The notes: generated from the sequence alone by a model not told the origin. A stretch of 8,375 nucleotides of DNA from Pseudomonadota bacterium (GCA_021797365.1 JAJZZU010000093.1:1-8375); one strand, 5' to 3'. Positions 1 to 6,441 are shown, counted from the first letter of the stretch. Program-made: numbers and translations.

Positions 1-14
1 AGGAACCAAAGCCG

Positions 15-1490
15 ATGATGCACGGGCCAGAGAAGTCAGACTCCCCCATAGTAGCGACGAAGCCGACGAACAAAGTTGCGCGAGCAGCGGCGGAGCCGGT
101 GGAGCGAAGGGGGGAGACTAAGGAGAACGCGGAAAAGCTGCGCATGCGCCGGACTCAGTGCCGGGAAAGCGTGTCCCAGCAGCTTGACCGCGTGCGGCAA
201 GCCGTAAAACGAGGAGAAGGACGGTTCACCGCGCTGCTGCACCATGTGAGCGAAGACTTGCTGTTGCTGTCGTTCTTCTGGCTCAAACGGAAGGCAGCAG
301 TAGGGGTAGATGGCGTTTCATGGGCAGATTACGAAGAACATCTGGAGGCTCGCCTCGCAGACCTGCACAAGCGCATCCACAGTAACGCCTACCAGGCGCA
401 ACCCTCCAAACGGCAATATATTCCCAAGCCGGATGGACAACAGCGCCCACTGGGCATCGCCGCATTGGAAGACAAAATCGTCCAACGCGCACTAGTGGCC
501 GTGTTGAATGCGATCTACGAGCACGACTTTCTGGGGTTTTCGTATGGATTCCGGCCCGGGCGAGGTCAACATGACGCGCTGGATGCCCTAGCGGCCGGCA
601 TCAAGCGCACCAAGGTGAACTGGATAGTGGACGCCGACGTGCGGAAATTCTTTGACTCGGTCAACCATGACTGGCTGATCCGATTCTTGGAGCACCGCAT
701 CGGCGACCCGCGTGTCATCAACATCATTCGCAAATGGCTAAAGGCCGGGGTCATGGAAGACGGGGCATTACACCCCACGGAGGACGGCACCCCTCAGGGA
801 TCAGTGGCTTCACCCCTGTTGGCTAATGTCTTTCTCCACTACGTCTATGATCTTTGGGTCCATCACTGGCGTACACATCACGCCCGTGGGCACCTTATCG
901 TTGTGCGGTATGCAGACGATACGGTGGTCGGCTTCGAAAGAGCCGACGATGCCAAGCGATTCTTGGTGGCATTGCGAGTGCGATTGGAGAAGTTCTCGCT
1001 GACGCTTCACCCGGACAAAACGCGCCTGATCGAGTTTGGCCGCTTTGCGGCGTCCAATCGACAGGAACGGGGTCTGGGCAAACCGGAGACCTTCGATTTT
1101 CTGGGGTTCACGCACATTGCGGGGCGCACCCTGAAAGGGGGATTCCTGCTGGTGCGCCGAACCCGAAGGGATCGCATGCGGGCCGCTTTGCACGCGCTGA
1201 AGGAGGAACTCCGTCGACGCATGCACGACTCCATTGCTCAACAGGGGCAGTGGCTACAGAAGAAGGTAACGGGATATTTTGCCTATCACGCTGTGCCAAC
1301 GAACTACTCCAGGCTGGCAGGCTTTCGAGACAAAGTGATGCGTGCTTGGATGAACGTGCTGCGTAGACGCAGCCAACGGCAACGCATCACCTGGGATCGA
1401 ATGTCCCGTATCGCTACAGAGTGGTTACCTGTCCCGCGCATCCTTCATCCATGGCCGGAGGCTCGCTTTGCCGCCAAACATCCAAGGTAG
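15..1490 (+). CDS. ltrA: Group II intron-encoded reverse transcriptase/maturase
   Basis: A 491-residue intron-encoded protein that binds its own intron RNA, helps it splice and copies it into DNA at the target. Visible reverse transcriptase blocks in order: a YIPKPDGQQRPLGI block (residues 135-148); motif A DADVRKFFDSVNH (206-218) with the catalytic aspartate at 208; GTPQGSVASPLLANV (258-272); and the catalytic YADD box (299-302). A maturase (X) domain occupies roughly 395-460, with the GYFAYHAVPTNYSRL stretch at 420-434. The protein ends soon afterwards at HPWPEARFAAKHPR, so I see no HNH endonuclease domain. The start is one of two adjacent ATG codons (15 or 18), with AGGA at 1-4 as a plausible ribosome site. 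Length is somewhat longer than typical endonuclease-less members because of a basic N-terminal extension. The symbol ltrA is generic for the family. Confidence 0.95.
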   Translation: MMHGPEKSDSPIVATKPTNKVARAAAEPVERRGETKENAEKLRMRRTQCRESVSQQLDRVRQAVKRGEGRFTALLHHVSEDLLLLSFFWLKRKAAVGVDGVSWADYEEHLEARLADLHKRIHSNAYQAQPSKRQYIPKPDGQQRPLGIAALEDKIVQRALVAVLNAIYEHDFLGFSYGFRPGRGQHDALDALAAGIKRTKVNWIVDADVRKFFDSVNHDWLIRFLEHRIGDPRVINIIRKWLKAGVMEDGALHPTEDGTPQGSVASPLLANVFLHYVYDLWVHHWRTHHARGHLIVVRYADDTVVGFERADDAKRFLVALRVRLEKFSLTLHPDKTRLIEFGRFAASNRQERGLGKPETFDFLGFTHIAGRTLKGGFLLVRRTRRDRMRAALHALKEELRRRMHDSIAQQGQWLQKKVTGYFAYHAVPTNYSRLAGFRDKVMRAWMNVLRRRSQRQRITWDRMSRIATEWLPVPRILHPWPEARFAAKHPR

Positions 1491-1523
1491 GAGCCCGGTG
1501 CCCGAATTGGGCCCGCCGGGATC
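1491..1523 (+). ncRNA. Group II intron RNA domain V
   Basis: Catalytic hairpin of the intron, starting at the first base after the maturase stop codon. GAGCCCGG (1491-1498) pairs with CCGGGATC (1516-1523) with one G-A mismatch. GCCC (1500-1503) pairs with GGGC (1509-1512) around a short GAATT loop. With a T1499-G1515 wobble, two bases (1513-1514) form the characteristic bulge. The AGC catalytic triad is at 1492-1494. The layout is that of standard domain V, about 34 nt long. Confidence 0.85.
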
Positions 1524-1563
1524 TGTGCGGGGAGTGCTCAGTGATGGGCATTTCTACCGCGAT
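1524..1563 (+). ncRNA. Group II intron RNA domain VI and 3' splice site
   Basis: GCGG (1527-1530) pairs with CCGC (1557-1560), and bases 1531-1539 pair with 1546-1554 using some wobble pairs. An unpaired A at 1556 lies seven bases before the predicted intron end at 1563, as expected for the branch-point adenosine. The terminal GAT fits the AY ending of group II introns. The exact 3' end is inferred from folding by eye. Confidence 0.7.
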
Positions 1564-1637
1564 AACGGCGAAATCGTAAAAATGCTTTTCAGATCCGCTG
1601 ATTAGGGCGCCTTTAGGCTACCAACTGCCGAATATAG

Positions 1638-1910
1638 GATCAGGCGGGTTTCTCGCCGCGCCGGGTGCCGGAACCGGCGGATCATCATGTGTTGTTGGGT
1701 CTTGTCGCCGAAGGCCAAGGGTGTGCGCTGGTGCCGCGCTCCCTGGCCACGATCAAGCGAAAGGGCGTGGTTTACAAAGCGATCGCCGAAGGGGGCCGGC
1801 TCGCGGTGCATGTCGGTCTGGCCTATCGGCGGGAGACGAGCGCCGATCTCGTTTTGGGCCTGGTCGCGATGCTGAAGGAGCGGTTTGGCGATGGCGCCAG
1901 GAGCGCCTAG
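1638..1910 (+). pseudogene. LysR-type transcriptional regulator, C-terminal fragment
   Basis: About 90 codons encode the end of a LysR-family effector-binding domain. The reading begins DQAGFSPRRVPEPADHHVLL, directly after an in-frame TAG at 1635-1637, and contains the family-typical LVAEGQGCALVPRSL stretch followed by GVVYKAI. It then runs to RRETSADLVLGLVAMLKERF, the usual last helix, and a TAG at 1908-1910. Complete LysR regulators are about 300 residues, so the helix-turn-helix domain and the first part of the effector domain are missing. No N-terminal piece is found between the intron end (1563) and 1638. A GTG at 1665 could in principle start a short peptide, but this is best read as a remnant truncated by an insertion or deletion that may be connected with the intron. 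It has no DNA-binding domain and cannot act as a regulator. Confidence 0.8.
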
Positions 1911-2108
1911 GAAAAGATTCGCCATCCGATAGATTCCGCGCCCTTGCGCAATAGGGAACCCGAGTCCGATGATGCGGTGCATAAGGCCGTGCAACGGGAG
2001 ATGGCGCCCTTCGGGCATGTGCCTGTAAACCCGGGCATGGATACCTGTAGAGGGCGCGCATGCCGCGTTGCGCGCGAGCATCTGTCAGCCGCTCTGCGGC
2101 CGTGTGTC

Positions 2109-2129
2109 CCGGGCTCGGGACGTGCCCGG
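2109..2129. repeat. Short inverted repeat (6-bp stem)
   Basis: CCGGGC (2109-2114) and GCCCGG (2124-2129) are perfect complements around a 9-base loop. It lies about 20 bases from the larger hairpin at 2148-2186, in the gap between convergent transcription units. There is no adjoining T-run, so a terminator role is uncertain. Confidence 0.4.
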
Positions 2130-2147
2130 TCAAGATAGGATGTCGCC

Positions 2148-2186
2148 GGCCCATAAGGCCCGGGTCAACGGGCCGCCCTATGGGCC
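2148..2186. repeat. Large two-part hairpin, possible bidirectional transcription barrier
   Basis: GGCCCATA (2148-2155) is the exact complement of TATGGGCC (2179-2186). Inside it GGCCCG (2157-2162) is the exact complement of CGGGCC (2169-2174) around a GGTCAA loop, giving 14 base pairs interrupted by a 1-base and a 4-base side bulge. It lies about 75 bp after the mrdA stop codon and about 240 bp after the LysR remnant. The position suits a barrier to converging transcription, but no T-run follows on either strand, so a standard intrinsic terminator is not shown. Confidence 0.5.
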
Positions 2187-2260
2187 CTGACCTTCCGGCA
2201 ATGGCTGAGGCCGGTGTGATCCCGGCAACCCCGCCGATCGGGCACGGGCCACTGGCCCCG

Positions 2261-4222
2261 TCAGCCGGCCTGGTCCTCCGACCGCGACGGCGCCCTTCGC
2301 GTGCGCGCCTCAAGCGTCTGCGCGCGCGCACTCAGGCGTCGCTCCTTGGCAAAGCGCGCTACCAGGGTTTTGGGGGCATGGCGGACGTGCACATGCCCCA
2401 GCAGGTCCAGATTGATGAGCGCCCGGGCAATCTTTGTCGGAATCGCGGAATGCAGCCCGAACCCCGCGTGCTCTAGTACCACCGCCACCACAATGCGTGG
2501 GTCCGGGACCGGGGCCATGGCGGTAAAGAGTGCATCCGAATGGAGCCGCGGGCCTTTATATTTGCCGTTTGCCGGCGCGCTCCAGAGCTGCGCCGTGCCT
2601 GTTTTTCCGGCCACGGCATAGGGCAGCCGATGGGCGATGATGTGCGCCGTTCCCAGGGATCCGGAGATGACGTGCGTCAGGTCATCCACGAGCAAGGTAT
2701 CGCTATTTGGGCGGTGATGGGGGATCGGGGGATCGGCACGCGGCTTCTCGTAATGAACCGCTTTGGTGAGTGGGTTCTGCACGGCCCTCACCACGTAGGG
2801 GCGCATACGGACCCCGTGATTGGCGAGTGTCGCCATGGCGTCCGCCAACTGCAATGGCGTCACCAGCAGCGGCCCCTGTCCGATGCCGGTGATGATGGTC
2901 TCGCCCTCGTACCACGGTGAGTCGTGGGCCTGGATCCATTGCGGCGTCGGTACGGTCCCCGCCGACTCCCCGGGCAGGTCGATGCCCGTGACGTGTCCGA
3001 ACCCGAAATCCTCGAGATAGCGCGCCATGCGATCGATGCCCATGCGATAGGCGAGTTTGTAGAAATAGACATCCGAGGACTCCTCGAGCGCCTTTTCAAG
3101 CCCAATACGCCCCATGCCCCACGGCAACCAGTCATGAAAAATGTGATTGTTACCGGGGATGTGCCAGGTTCCCCGACACAAGACGCGGCGGTGCGGATGA
3201 AACCAACGGGTTTGGAGCGCGGCGTAGGCGTAGAACGGCTTGATCGAAGACCCAGGTGGGTAGAGGCCATTCAGGGCCCGGTTGTCCAGGGGTCCGCGCG
3301 GGTTGTCCGTGAGTTTGGCATAACGGCGCCGGCTAATCCCGAGCACGAAGGGGTTTGGGTTATAGGTGGGGCTGCTCACGAGCGCGAGTACCGCCCCGGT
3401 GCGCGGATTCAAGGCCACTGCGGCCCCGCGGCGCCCCTTGAACATCTGCTCGGCAACCGCTTGCATCTGGGCGCTGATCGTCAGATAGAGATTGTCGCCG
3501 GGGCGTCCGGGCACGCGCTTTAGTACCCGTACCAGGCGCCCTCGGGCGTTCTCCTCGACGTCCTTATAGCCCATGTGTCCCATGAGGTCGCGCTGGTACA
3601 AGCGCTCGATGCCGGTCTGCCCTACGTCGTGGAAGCCTACGTACCGACGGACATGGTGCGCCGCCTCGGCCATGGTGATCGGGCCCACATAACCGACTAC
3701 TGCGTCCGCCAGGCCATCCAAGGGATAATTGCGGCGCAATTGCGCCTGCAGGCGCACGCCCGGCAATTCCGGCAGGTGCGCCGCCAAGCGCGCGGTCTCA
3801 ACGCTCGTCAGATTGCGGCGCAGGGGCAGAAAATCGGCGGAATCGCGCGTCTGCACCTCGTGCCGAAAGCGTTGGAGATCTCGGTTATCGAGACCGATGA
3901 GACCCTTGAGACGGGTCAGCATCTGCGTGAGATGGGGAACGGCGCGCGGCGCGATCGACACGGTATAGGCAGGAAAATTACCGGCGAGGACCACCCCGTG
4001 GCGATCCAGAATCAGTCCGCGTGCCGGCGGCAAGGGTACCGGCCGCGTCAGATTGTCGCGGGCGAGCGTGACGTAATGGGCGTGCCGTCCGATCTGGATG
4101 TAGGCCAGACGCCCCACCAGGACCAGCAGCAGTACGAGCGCTGCGCCCACGGCGACGCGGACGCGTGCCGCAAAGAGCTGTCGCTCCTCACTCTCTTGGG
4201 ACAAAAAGGCCTTCGGGTTCAC
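2261..4222 (-). CDS. mrdA: Penicillin-binding protein 2 (peptidoglycan D,D-transpeptidase)
   Basis: Class B penicillin-binding protein of 653 residues that cross-links peptidoglycan during cell elongation, working with a RodA-type glycosyltransferase at the cytoplasmic membrane. After a short basic N-terminus there is one membrane anchor (about residues 21-44). The pedestal domain follows, with PPARGLILDRHGVVLAGN (65-82) and GQTGIERLYQRDL (201-213) as in PBP2. The transpeptidase domain has all three active-site motifs: YPPGSSIKP with nucleophile Ser325 and Lys328 (SxxK), Ser382-x-Asp384 in ESSDVYFY (the SxD variant usual in PBP2), and KTGTAQ (540-545). The start is a GTG at 4220-4222; an in-frame TGA lies only four codons upstream, so no longer form is possible. 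I see no strong ribosome site. Length is slightly above the usual 620-640, with a basic C-terminal tail. The usual neighbours mreBCD and rodA are absent on both sides, so this may be a relocated or second copy. Confidence 0.95.
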   Translation of the reverse strand: MNPKAFLSQESEERQLFAARVRVAVGAALVLLLVLVGRLAYIQIGRHAHYVTLARDNLTRPVPLPPARGLILDRHGVVLAGNFPAYTVSIAPRAVPHLTQMLTRLKGLIGLDNRDLQRFRHEVQTRDSADFLPLRRNLTSVETARLAAHLPELPGVRLQAQLRRNYPLDGLADAVVGYVGPITMAEAAHHVRRYVGFHDVGQTGIERLYQRDLMGHMGYKDVEENARGRLVRVLKRVPGRPGDNLYLTISAQMQAVAEQMFKGRRGAAVALNPRTGAVLALVSSPTYNPNPFVLGISRRRYAKLTDNPRGPLDNRALNGLYPPGSSIKPFYAYAALQTRWFHPHRRVLCRGTWHIPGNNHIFHDWLPWGMGRIGLEKALEESSDVYFYKLAYRMGIDRMARYLEDFGFGHVTGIDLPGESAGTVPTPQWIQAHDSPWYEGETIITGIGQGPLLVTPLQLADAMATLANHGVRMRPYVVRAVQNPLTKAVHYEKPRADPPIPHHRPNSDTLLVDDLTHVISGSLGTAHIIAHRLPYAVAGKTGTAQLWSAPANGKYKGPRLHSDALFTAMAPVPDPRIVVAVVLEHAGFGLHSAIPTKIARALINLDLLGHVHVRHAPKTLVARFAKERRLSARAQTLEARTRRAPSRSEDQAG

Positions 4223-4426
4223 GGACTTCGTTCAGATAACCGCCAGGGCACACGAGAGAAGGGTATCATGTGGGCACGGCATGTACCATGTCGCGAAGGA
4301 TCCCGAGGGGATCGATGTGCCCCACGTCGCGTGGCGGCGTACATCGCCGGCTTGCGGCGCGCCATTGGACCTGCCGATAATAGAGCCGGCGGCGTCGGTA
4401 GATACGCGGTGCCGGGGACGTTTCCG

Positions 4427-4458
4427 AACGATGGTCCCTATTAACGATGGTCCCTATT
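4427..4458. repeat. Perfect 16-bp tandem duplication
   Basis: The unit AACGATGGTCCCTATT occurs at 4427-4442 and again, without any gap or mismatch, at 4443-4458. It lies about 100 bp before the start of the DsbG-like gene and about 205 bp before the mrdA start. It could be a doubled regulator-binding site or a recent replication-slippage duplication. Confidence 0.9.
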
Positions 4459-4540
4459 TTTAAGAAACGGTGTCCATCCGGGCACTCAGCGATCGCGTCG
4501 CGCCGCAGGGAACGTAGGCTGCGTACCCGCCTTTTCGTAC

Positions 4541-4545
4541 GGAGG
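4541..4545 (+). promoter_or_regulatory. Ribosome binding site of the DsbG-like gene
   Basis: GGAGG at 4541-4545 ends 9 bases before the ATG at 4555. It selects this ATG over the earlier in-frame ATG at 4447, which has no such site and would place about 36 unconserved residues before the signal peptide. Confidence 0.75.
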
Positions 4546-4554
4546 ATTGAATCG

Positions 4555-5178
4555 ATGTCAGGCCAGCAGTCACGGGCGCACCACCTCCGCCCCAGGAACC
4601 CGCGAATAATGGCGTGGGCAGGGCTTGTGTTGGTCGCGTTGCTCGTCACTAATGCGTATGCGCGCGGCACGAGTTGGCAACGAAGCGGGACGTTACTCTA
4701 TCAGCACATAAGTGGGCTCCACTGGGTCGCGGCCGGTCACGGGCCCAAGGTGCTCTACGACTTCATCGACCCCAATTCGCGCCCCAACCACGCGCTCTTC
4801 GAGCAGCTTGCGCCGCTCATCAGGCGCGATCAGCTGACGATCCGCCAGATCCTTGTCGCCTACCTGTCACCCACGAGCACCGGCAAGGCGGCCGCTATTC
4901 TGCAGTCGCGGCAACCCATGCGAGTGCTCGACGAAGGCGAGGCACGTTTCGCGCGCGCGACCGGCGCTGGTATTACGCCCGTACCCGCGCAACCGCAGAC
5001 CCAGCGCATCTTGCGCCAGGACTTTCAGGCCTTGACGGCGGTCGAGGGGAACCCGTGGATGCGTTTTGCACCGATCCTGATCTACCGGGCCAAGGACGGC
5101 CGTGTCCACGTCTTCCAAAGGCGCCTGACGAACGCGCGCCTTGCGACGATCATCGCCTCGGTAGGCCGAGGGTCCTGA
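4555..5178 (+). CDS. Secreted DsbC/DsbG-like thioredoxin-fold protein lacking the CxxC active site
   Basis: A 207-residue protein. Residues 19-36 form a hydrophobic signal segment ending AYA, a likely signal peptidase I site after Ala36, so the mature protein should be periplasmic. The rest resembles the catalytic domain of DsbC/DsbG disulfide isomerases. PKVLYDFIDPN (64-74) matches the first strand before the active site, and a LTIRQILVAYLSPTSTGKAAAIL stretch (94-116) and a GITPVP stretch (139-144) match DsbG-like blocks. Ala172-Pro173 sits where the cis-proline is expected, and YRAKDGRVHVF matches the final strands. Where the family has DPNCPYCH, this protein reads DPNSRPNH (Ser75-Arg-Pro-Asn78), and there is no cysteine anywhere. 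It therefore cannot do thiol-disulfide exchange. The mature part is also short (about 170 residues), leaving little room for the N-terminal dimerisation domain. A chaperone-like or binding role is inference only. The start is fixed by GGAGG at 4541-4545. Confidence 0.8.
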   Translation: MSGQQSRAHHLRPRNPRIMAWAGLVLVALLVTNAYARGTSWQRSGTLLYQHISGLHWVAAGHGPKVLYDFIDPNSRPNHALFEQLAPLIRRDQLTIRQILVAYLSPTSTGKAAAILQSRQPMRVLDEGEARFARATGAGITPVPAQPQTQRILRQDFQALTAVEGNPWMRFAPILIYRAKDGRVHVFQRRLTNARLATIIASVGRGS

Positions 5179-5579
5179 GCGCGATTGTGCGTGACGGGCC
5201 AAGGTCCCCGGTCCCGATCTCGGGTAGCGTCCATGTCGTAATCGGCGATTTCGGGCCGGACACCCCGGGCGGTGGCGATCGGGGCGCGGGTATTGTGCCC
5301 GACAGGAAGACGGCCTTTGGTCGAGCTCGGGGATGGCCGGGCTCCGGGGTTCTCTACCGGGAGATGGAGGGCTCTTGCGTGAGGGCGCCAGCGATGAAGC
5401 GGACACGGGGCCTCGGTTCATCGGGGAGATGATCAACCGGCTTTGTGAGGCGTGCTTCCAAGGGAAGTCCCGGGCCATGGTCTGGCCGTCCGCAAAACGG
5501 TGTCGCAGCTGCGTGCGTTTGGCCGTACATGTCCTGGCCGGTTCACAGTTATGGCTGAACGGTGGTAGCGGGATGTCGC
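5179..5579. other. Stretch without a recognisable gene
   Basis: About 400 bp between the DsbG-like gene and the transposase fragment. Several open frames cross it on both strands, but their translations are rich in arginine, proline and glycine, resemble no family I know and lack ribosome sites. No clear intrinsic terminator follows the DsbG-like gene. The right end may be the eroded remainder of the transposase fragment at 5580-5757. Confidence 0.55.
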
Positions 5580-5757
5580 GTAGGTGGACTCGGAGCCGTT
5601 ACGAGTTGGAACCTAAGAACGATAAAGGGAACTGTTCCAGCAATGCCTCAGGCATCGGGATCAGGTAATGTGCGCCAATTTTCTCTATGGGACAGCCGAT
5701 CTCGAACTGCATCACTTCATCGATGGCATTGACGTGATAAACTCCTTCTCTGCGGCC
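5580..5757 (-). pseudogene. Fragment of a DDE/integrase-core transposase, frameshifted
   Basis: The minus strand reads GRREGVYHVNAIDEVMQFEI, later YLIPMPEALLEQFPLSFLG. This is the start of an integrase-type catalytic core of insertion-sequence transposases, where relatives have VYHxDAVDEV and later LEQFPFxILGFHSDNGSE. After FLG the frame breaks: a TAA lies at 5599-5601, but shifting frame recovers NGSE at 5589-5600. The second catalytic aspartate, which should precede NGSE, is lost at the break. Similarity stops soon after, about base 5580, and nothing of the N-terminal or remaining C-terminal part is found. It is a dead scrap of about 60 codons. Its upstream edge meets the 3' end of the PIN toxin gene at 5760. 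The family (IS481-like or a relative) is uncertain. Confidence 0.7.
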
Positions 5758-5759
5758 GA

Positions 5760-6185
5760 TCACGATCCCGCGGTTTCTTGCCATGGATCGATCAGCATAA
5801 GGCTCTTGAAGGCAAAATCGCGCAGGTTGCGGGTTACGAGCGTGAGGTTGTGAGTCAGCGCGGTGGCGGCCAGAAGGCTATCAATGGCTGGAAGCGGGCG
5901 GCCAGCCTGGGCAATAAGACGCCCCCAGCGGTCGGCGGTCTTGGCGTCTATGGGCGGGATACGCCCGGTGAAGAAAGTCGGCAGTTCCGTTTCCAGCCAG
6001 TCGCTAAGTCTGTGGCGCCGTTCGGTATCTGCGATCGTCTCGATCCCTTTGCGCAACTCGCCTAACGTGAGCACCGAGAGATACAGCGCCGCCGCCGGCC
6101 GTTCCTCGAACCAGCACACTACGCGACTGTCGGGCCTGCGCCGACTGAGTTCCGATAGCGCATTGGTGTCGACCAGATAGCTCAG
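5760..6185 (-). CDS. vapC: PIN-domain ribonuclease toxin (VapC/FitB type) with apparent CTG start
   Basis: Toxin of a type II toxin-antitoxin pair; PIN-domain toxins cut RNA using acidic residues that bind metal ions. Read from CTG at 6183-6185, the product has 141 residues and begins xSYLVDTNALSEL, the normal start of a FitB-type PIN toxin. The catalytic set is Asp6, Glu43 (LTLGELRKGIE), Asp102 (PAIDSLLAATA) and Asn120/Asp123 (VTRNLRDF). It ends LIDPWQETAGS, the usual position for the family. The next in-frame start-like codon is GTG at 6117-6119, which would delete Asp6 and the first strand. The CTG overlaps the antitoxin stop codon as CTGA, exactly where relatives have ATGA, so translational coupling is likely. 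Either CTG is used, or the toxin has been silenced by an ATG-to-CTG change. Translation could be weak. Transposase debris abuts its 3' end. Confidence 0.85.
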   Translation of the reverse strand: MSYLVDTNALSELSRRRPDSRVVCWFEERPAAALYLSVLTLGELRKGIETIADTERRHRLSDWLETELPTFFTGRIPPIDAKTADRWGRLIAQAGRPLPAIDSLLAATALTHNLTLVTRNLRDFAFKSLMLIDPWQETAGS

Positions 6186-6433
6186 AGCGCGACCTCGCGC
6201 GTCAGGCCCTTGTCACGCTCGAATTCGACGTCTTCGTACCCGCTTAAGGGTGATGACTGCATGAATGCCACGAGCGAAGCGTGCGTCCCCGTGAGGCGCT
6301 CGTACTCGACGCGCGAGATTACCACGGCCACGGGGCGGCCGTGCCAGGTGATCTCCTGCGGTCCCAGATGTTCCGCTTCGCGCACGAGCTCGGATAGATG
6401 CGTCTTGGCTTCCTGAATTTGCCAGCTTCGCAT
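6182..6433 (-). CDS. Phd/YefM-type antitoxin of the first PIN pair
   Basis: An 83-residue antitoxin expected to bind and inhibit the PIN toxin encoded directly downstream and to repress its own operon. The N-terminal half, MRSWQIQEAKTHLSELVREA and then ITWHGRPVAVVISRVEYERL, is the Phd/YefM DNA-binding fold. The C-terminal part, LVAFMQSSPLSGYEDVEFERD, is the flexible toxin-binding tail. The start chosen is ATG at 6431-6433, placed 8 bases after GGAGG (6442-6446). A TTG further upstream overlaps that ribosome site and is unlikely. The stop codon overlaps the CTG start of the toxin gene by four bases on the antitoxin's 3' side. Confidence 0.9.
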   Translation of the reverse strand: MRSWQIQEAKTHLSELVREAEHLGPQEITWHGRPVAVVISRVEYERLTGTHASLVAFMQSSPLSGYEDVEFERDKGLTREVAL

Positions 6434-6441
6434 AATCAGGT

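Larger units (their letters stand above)
1..1563 (+). mobile_element. Group II intron, 3' part (domain IV ORF through domain VI); 5' part outside the window
   Basis: A retroelement that would splice as RNA and insert by target-primed reverse transcription. The window holds the maturase gene (15-1490), which sits in domain IV, followed at once by RNA that folds as domain V (1491-1523) and domain VI (1524-1563). The predicted intron ends in GAT near 1563, seven bases after the unpaired adenine of domain VI, which is the usual branch-point spacing. Domains I-III, normally several hundred bases, must lie before base 1, so the 5' boundary and exon-binding sites cannot be judged. The intact reading frame and 3' catalytic RNA suggest the element may still be functional. 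I cannot assign its structural class (IIA, IIB or IIC) from this portion. Confidence 0.85.
1911..2260. other. GC-rich intergenic stretch between convergent genes
   Basis: No convincing gene lies between the LysR remnant (plus strand) and the PBP2 gene (minus strand). The open frames here are low-complexity, arginine- and proline-rich translations expected in GC-rich DNA. The stretch contains two inverted repeats, at 2109-2129 and 2148-2186, described separately. I see no RNA gene. Confidence 0.6.
4223..4554. other. Divergent intergenic region between mrdA and the DsbG-like gene
   Basis: About 330 bp between two divergently transcribed genes, so it should carry the promoters of both. I cannot name a confident -35/-10 pair for either. 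It contains a perfect 16-bp tandem duplication (4427-4458) followed by a T-rich run, and a CGTAC/GTACG inverted repeat just before the ribosome site of the plus-strand gene. The overlapping open frames have no recognisable protein content. Confidence 0.55.

Noticed and set aside
1602..2331. Minus-strand open frames across the LysR remnant and hairpin region
   Set aside because: Translations are low-complexity and match nothing; the plus strand carries the recognisable LysR stretch.
3575..4444. Long plus-strand open frame (289 codons) antisense to mrdA
   Set aside because: It is the shadow of the PBP2 N-terminal half in GC-rich DNA; no signature is visible and it runs through the divergent promoter region.
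4447..4554. Upstream ATG giving a longer DsbG-like protein
   Set aside because: It lies inside the tandem repeat, has no ribosome site, and adds a basic stretch before the signal peptide; the ATG at 4555 has GGAGG at good spacing.
4674..5432. Long plus-strand open frame (252 codons) overlapping the DsbG-like gene
   Set aside because: It overlaps the recognised gene in another frame, has arginine/proline/glycine-rich translation without a family signature, and lacks a ribosome site.
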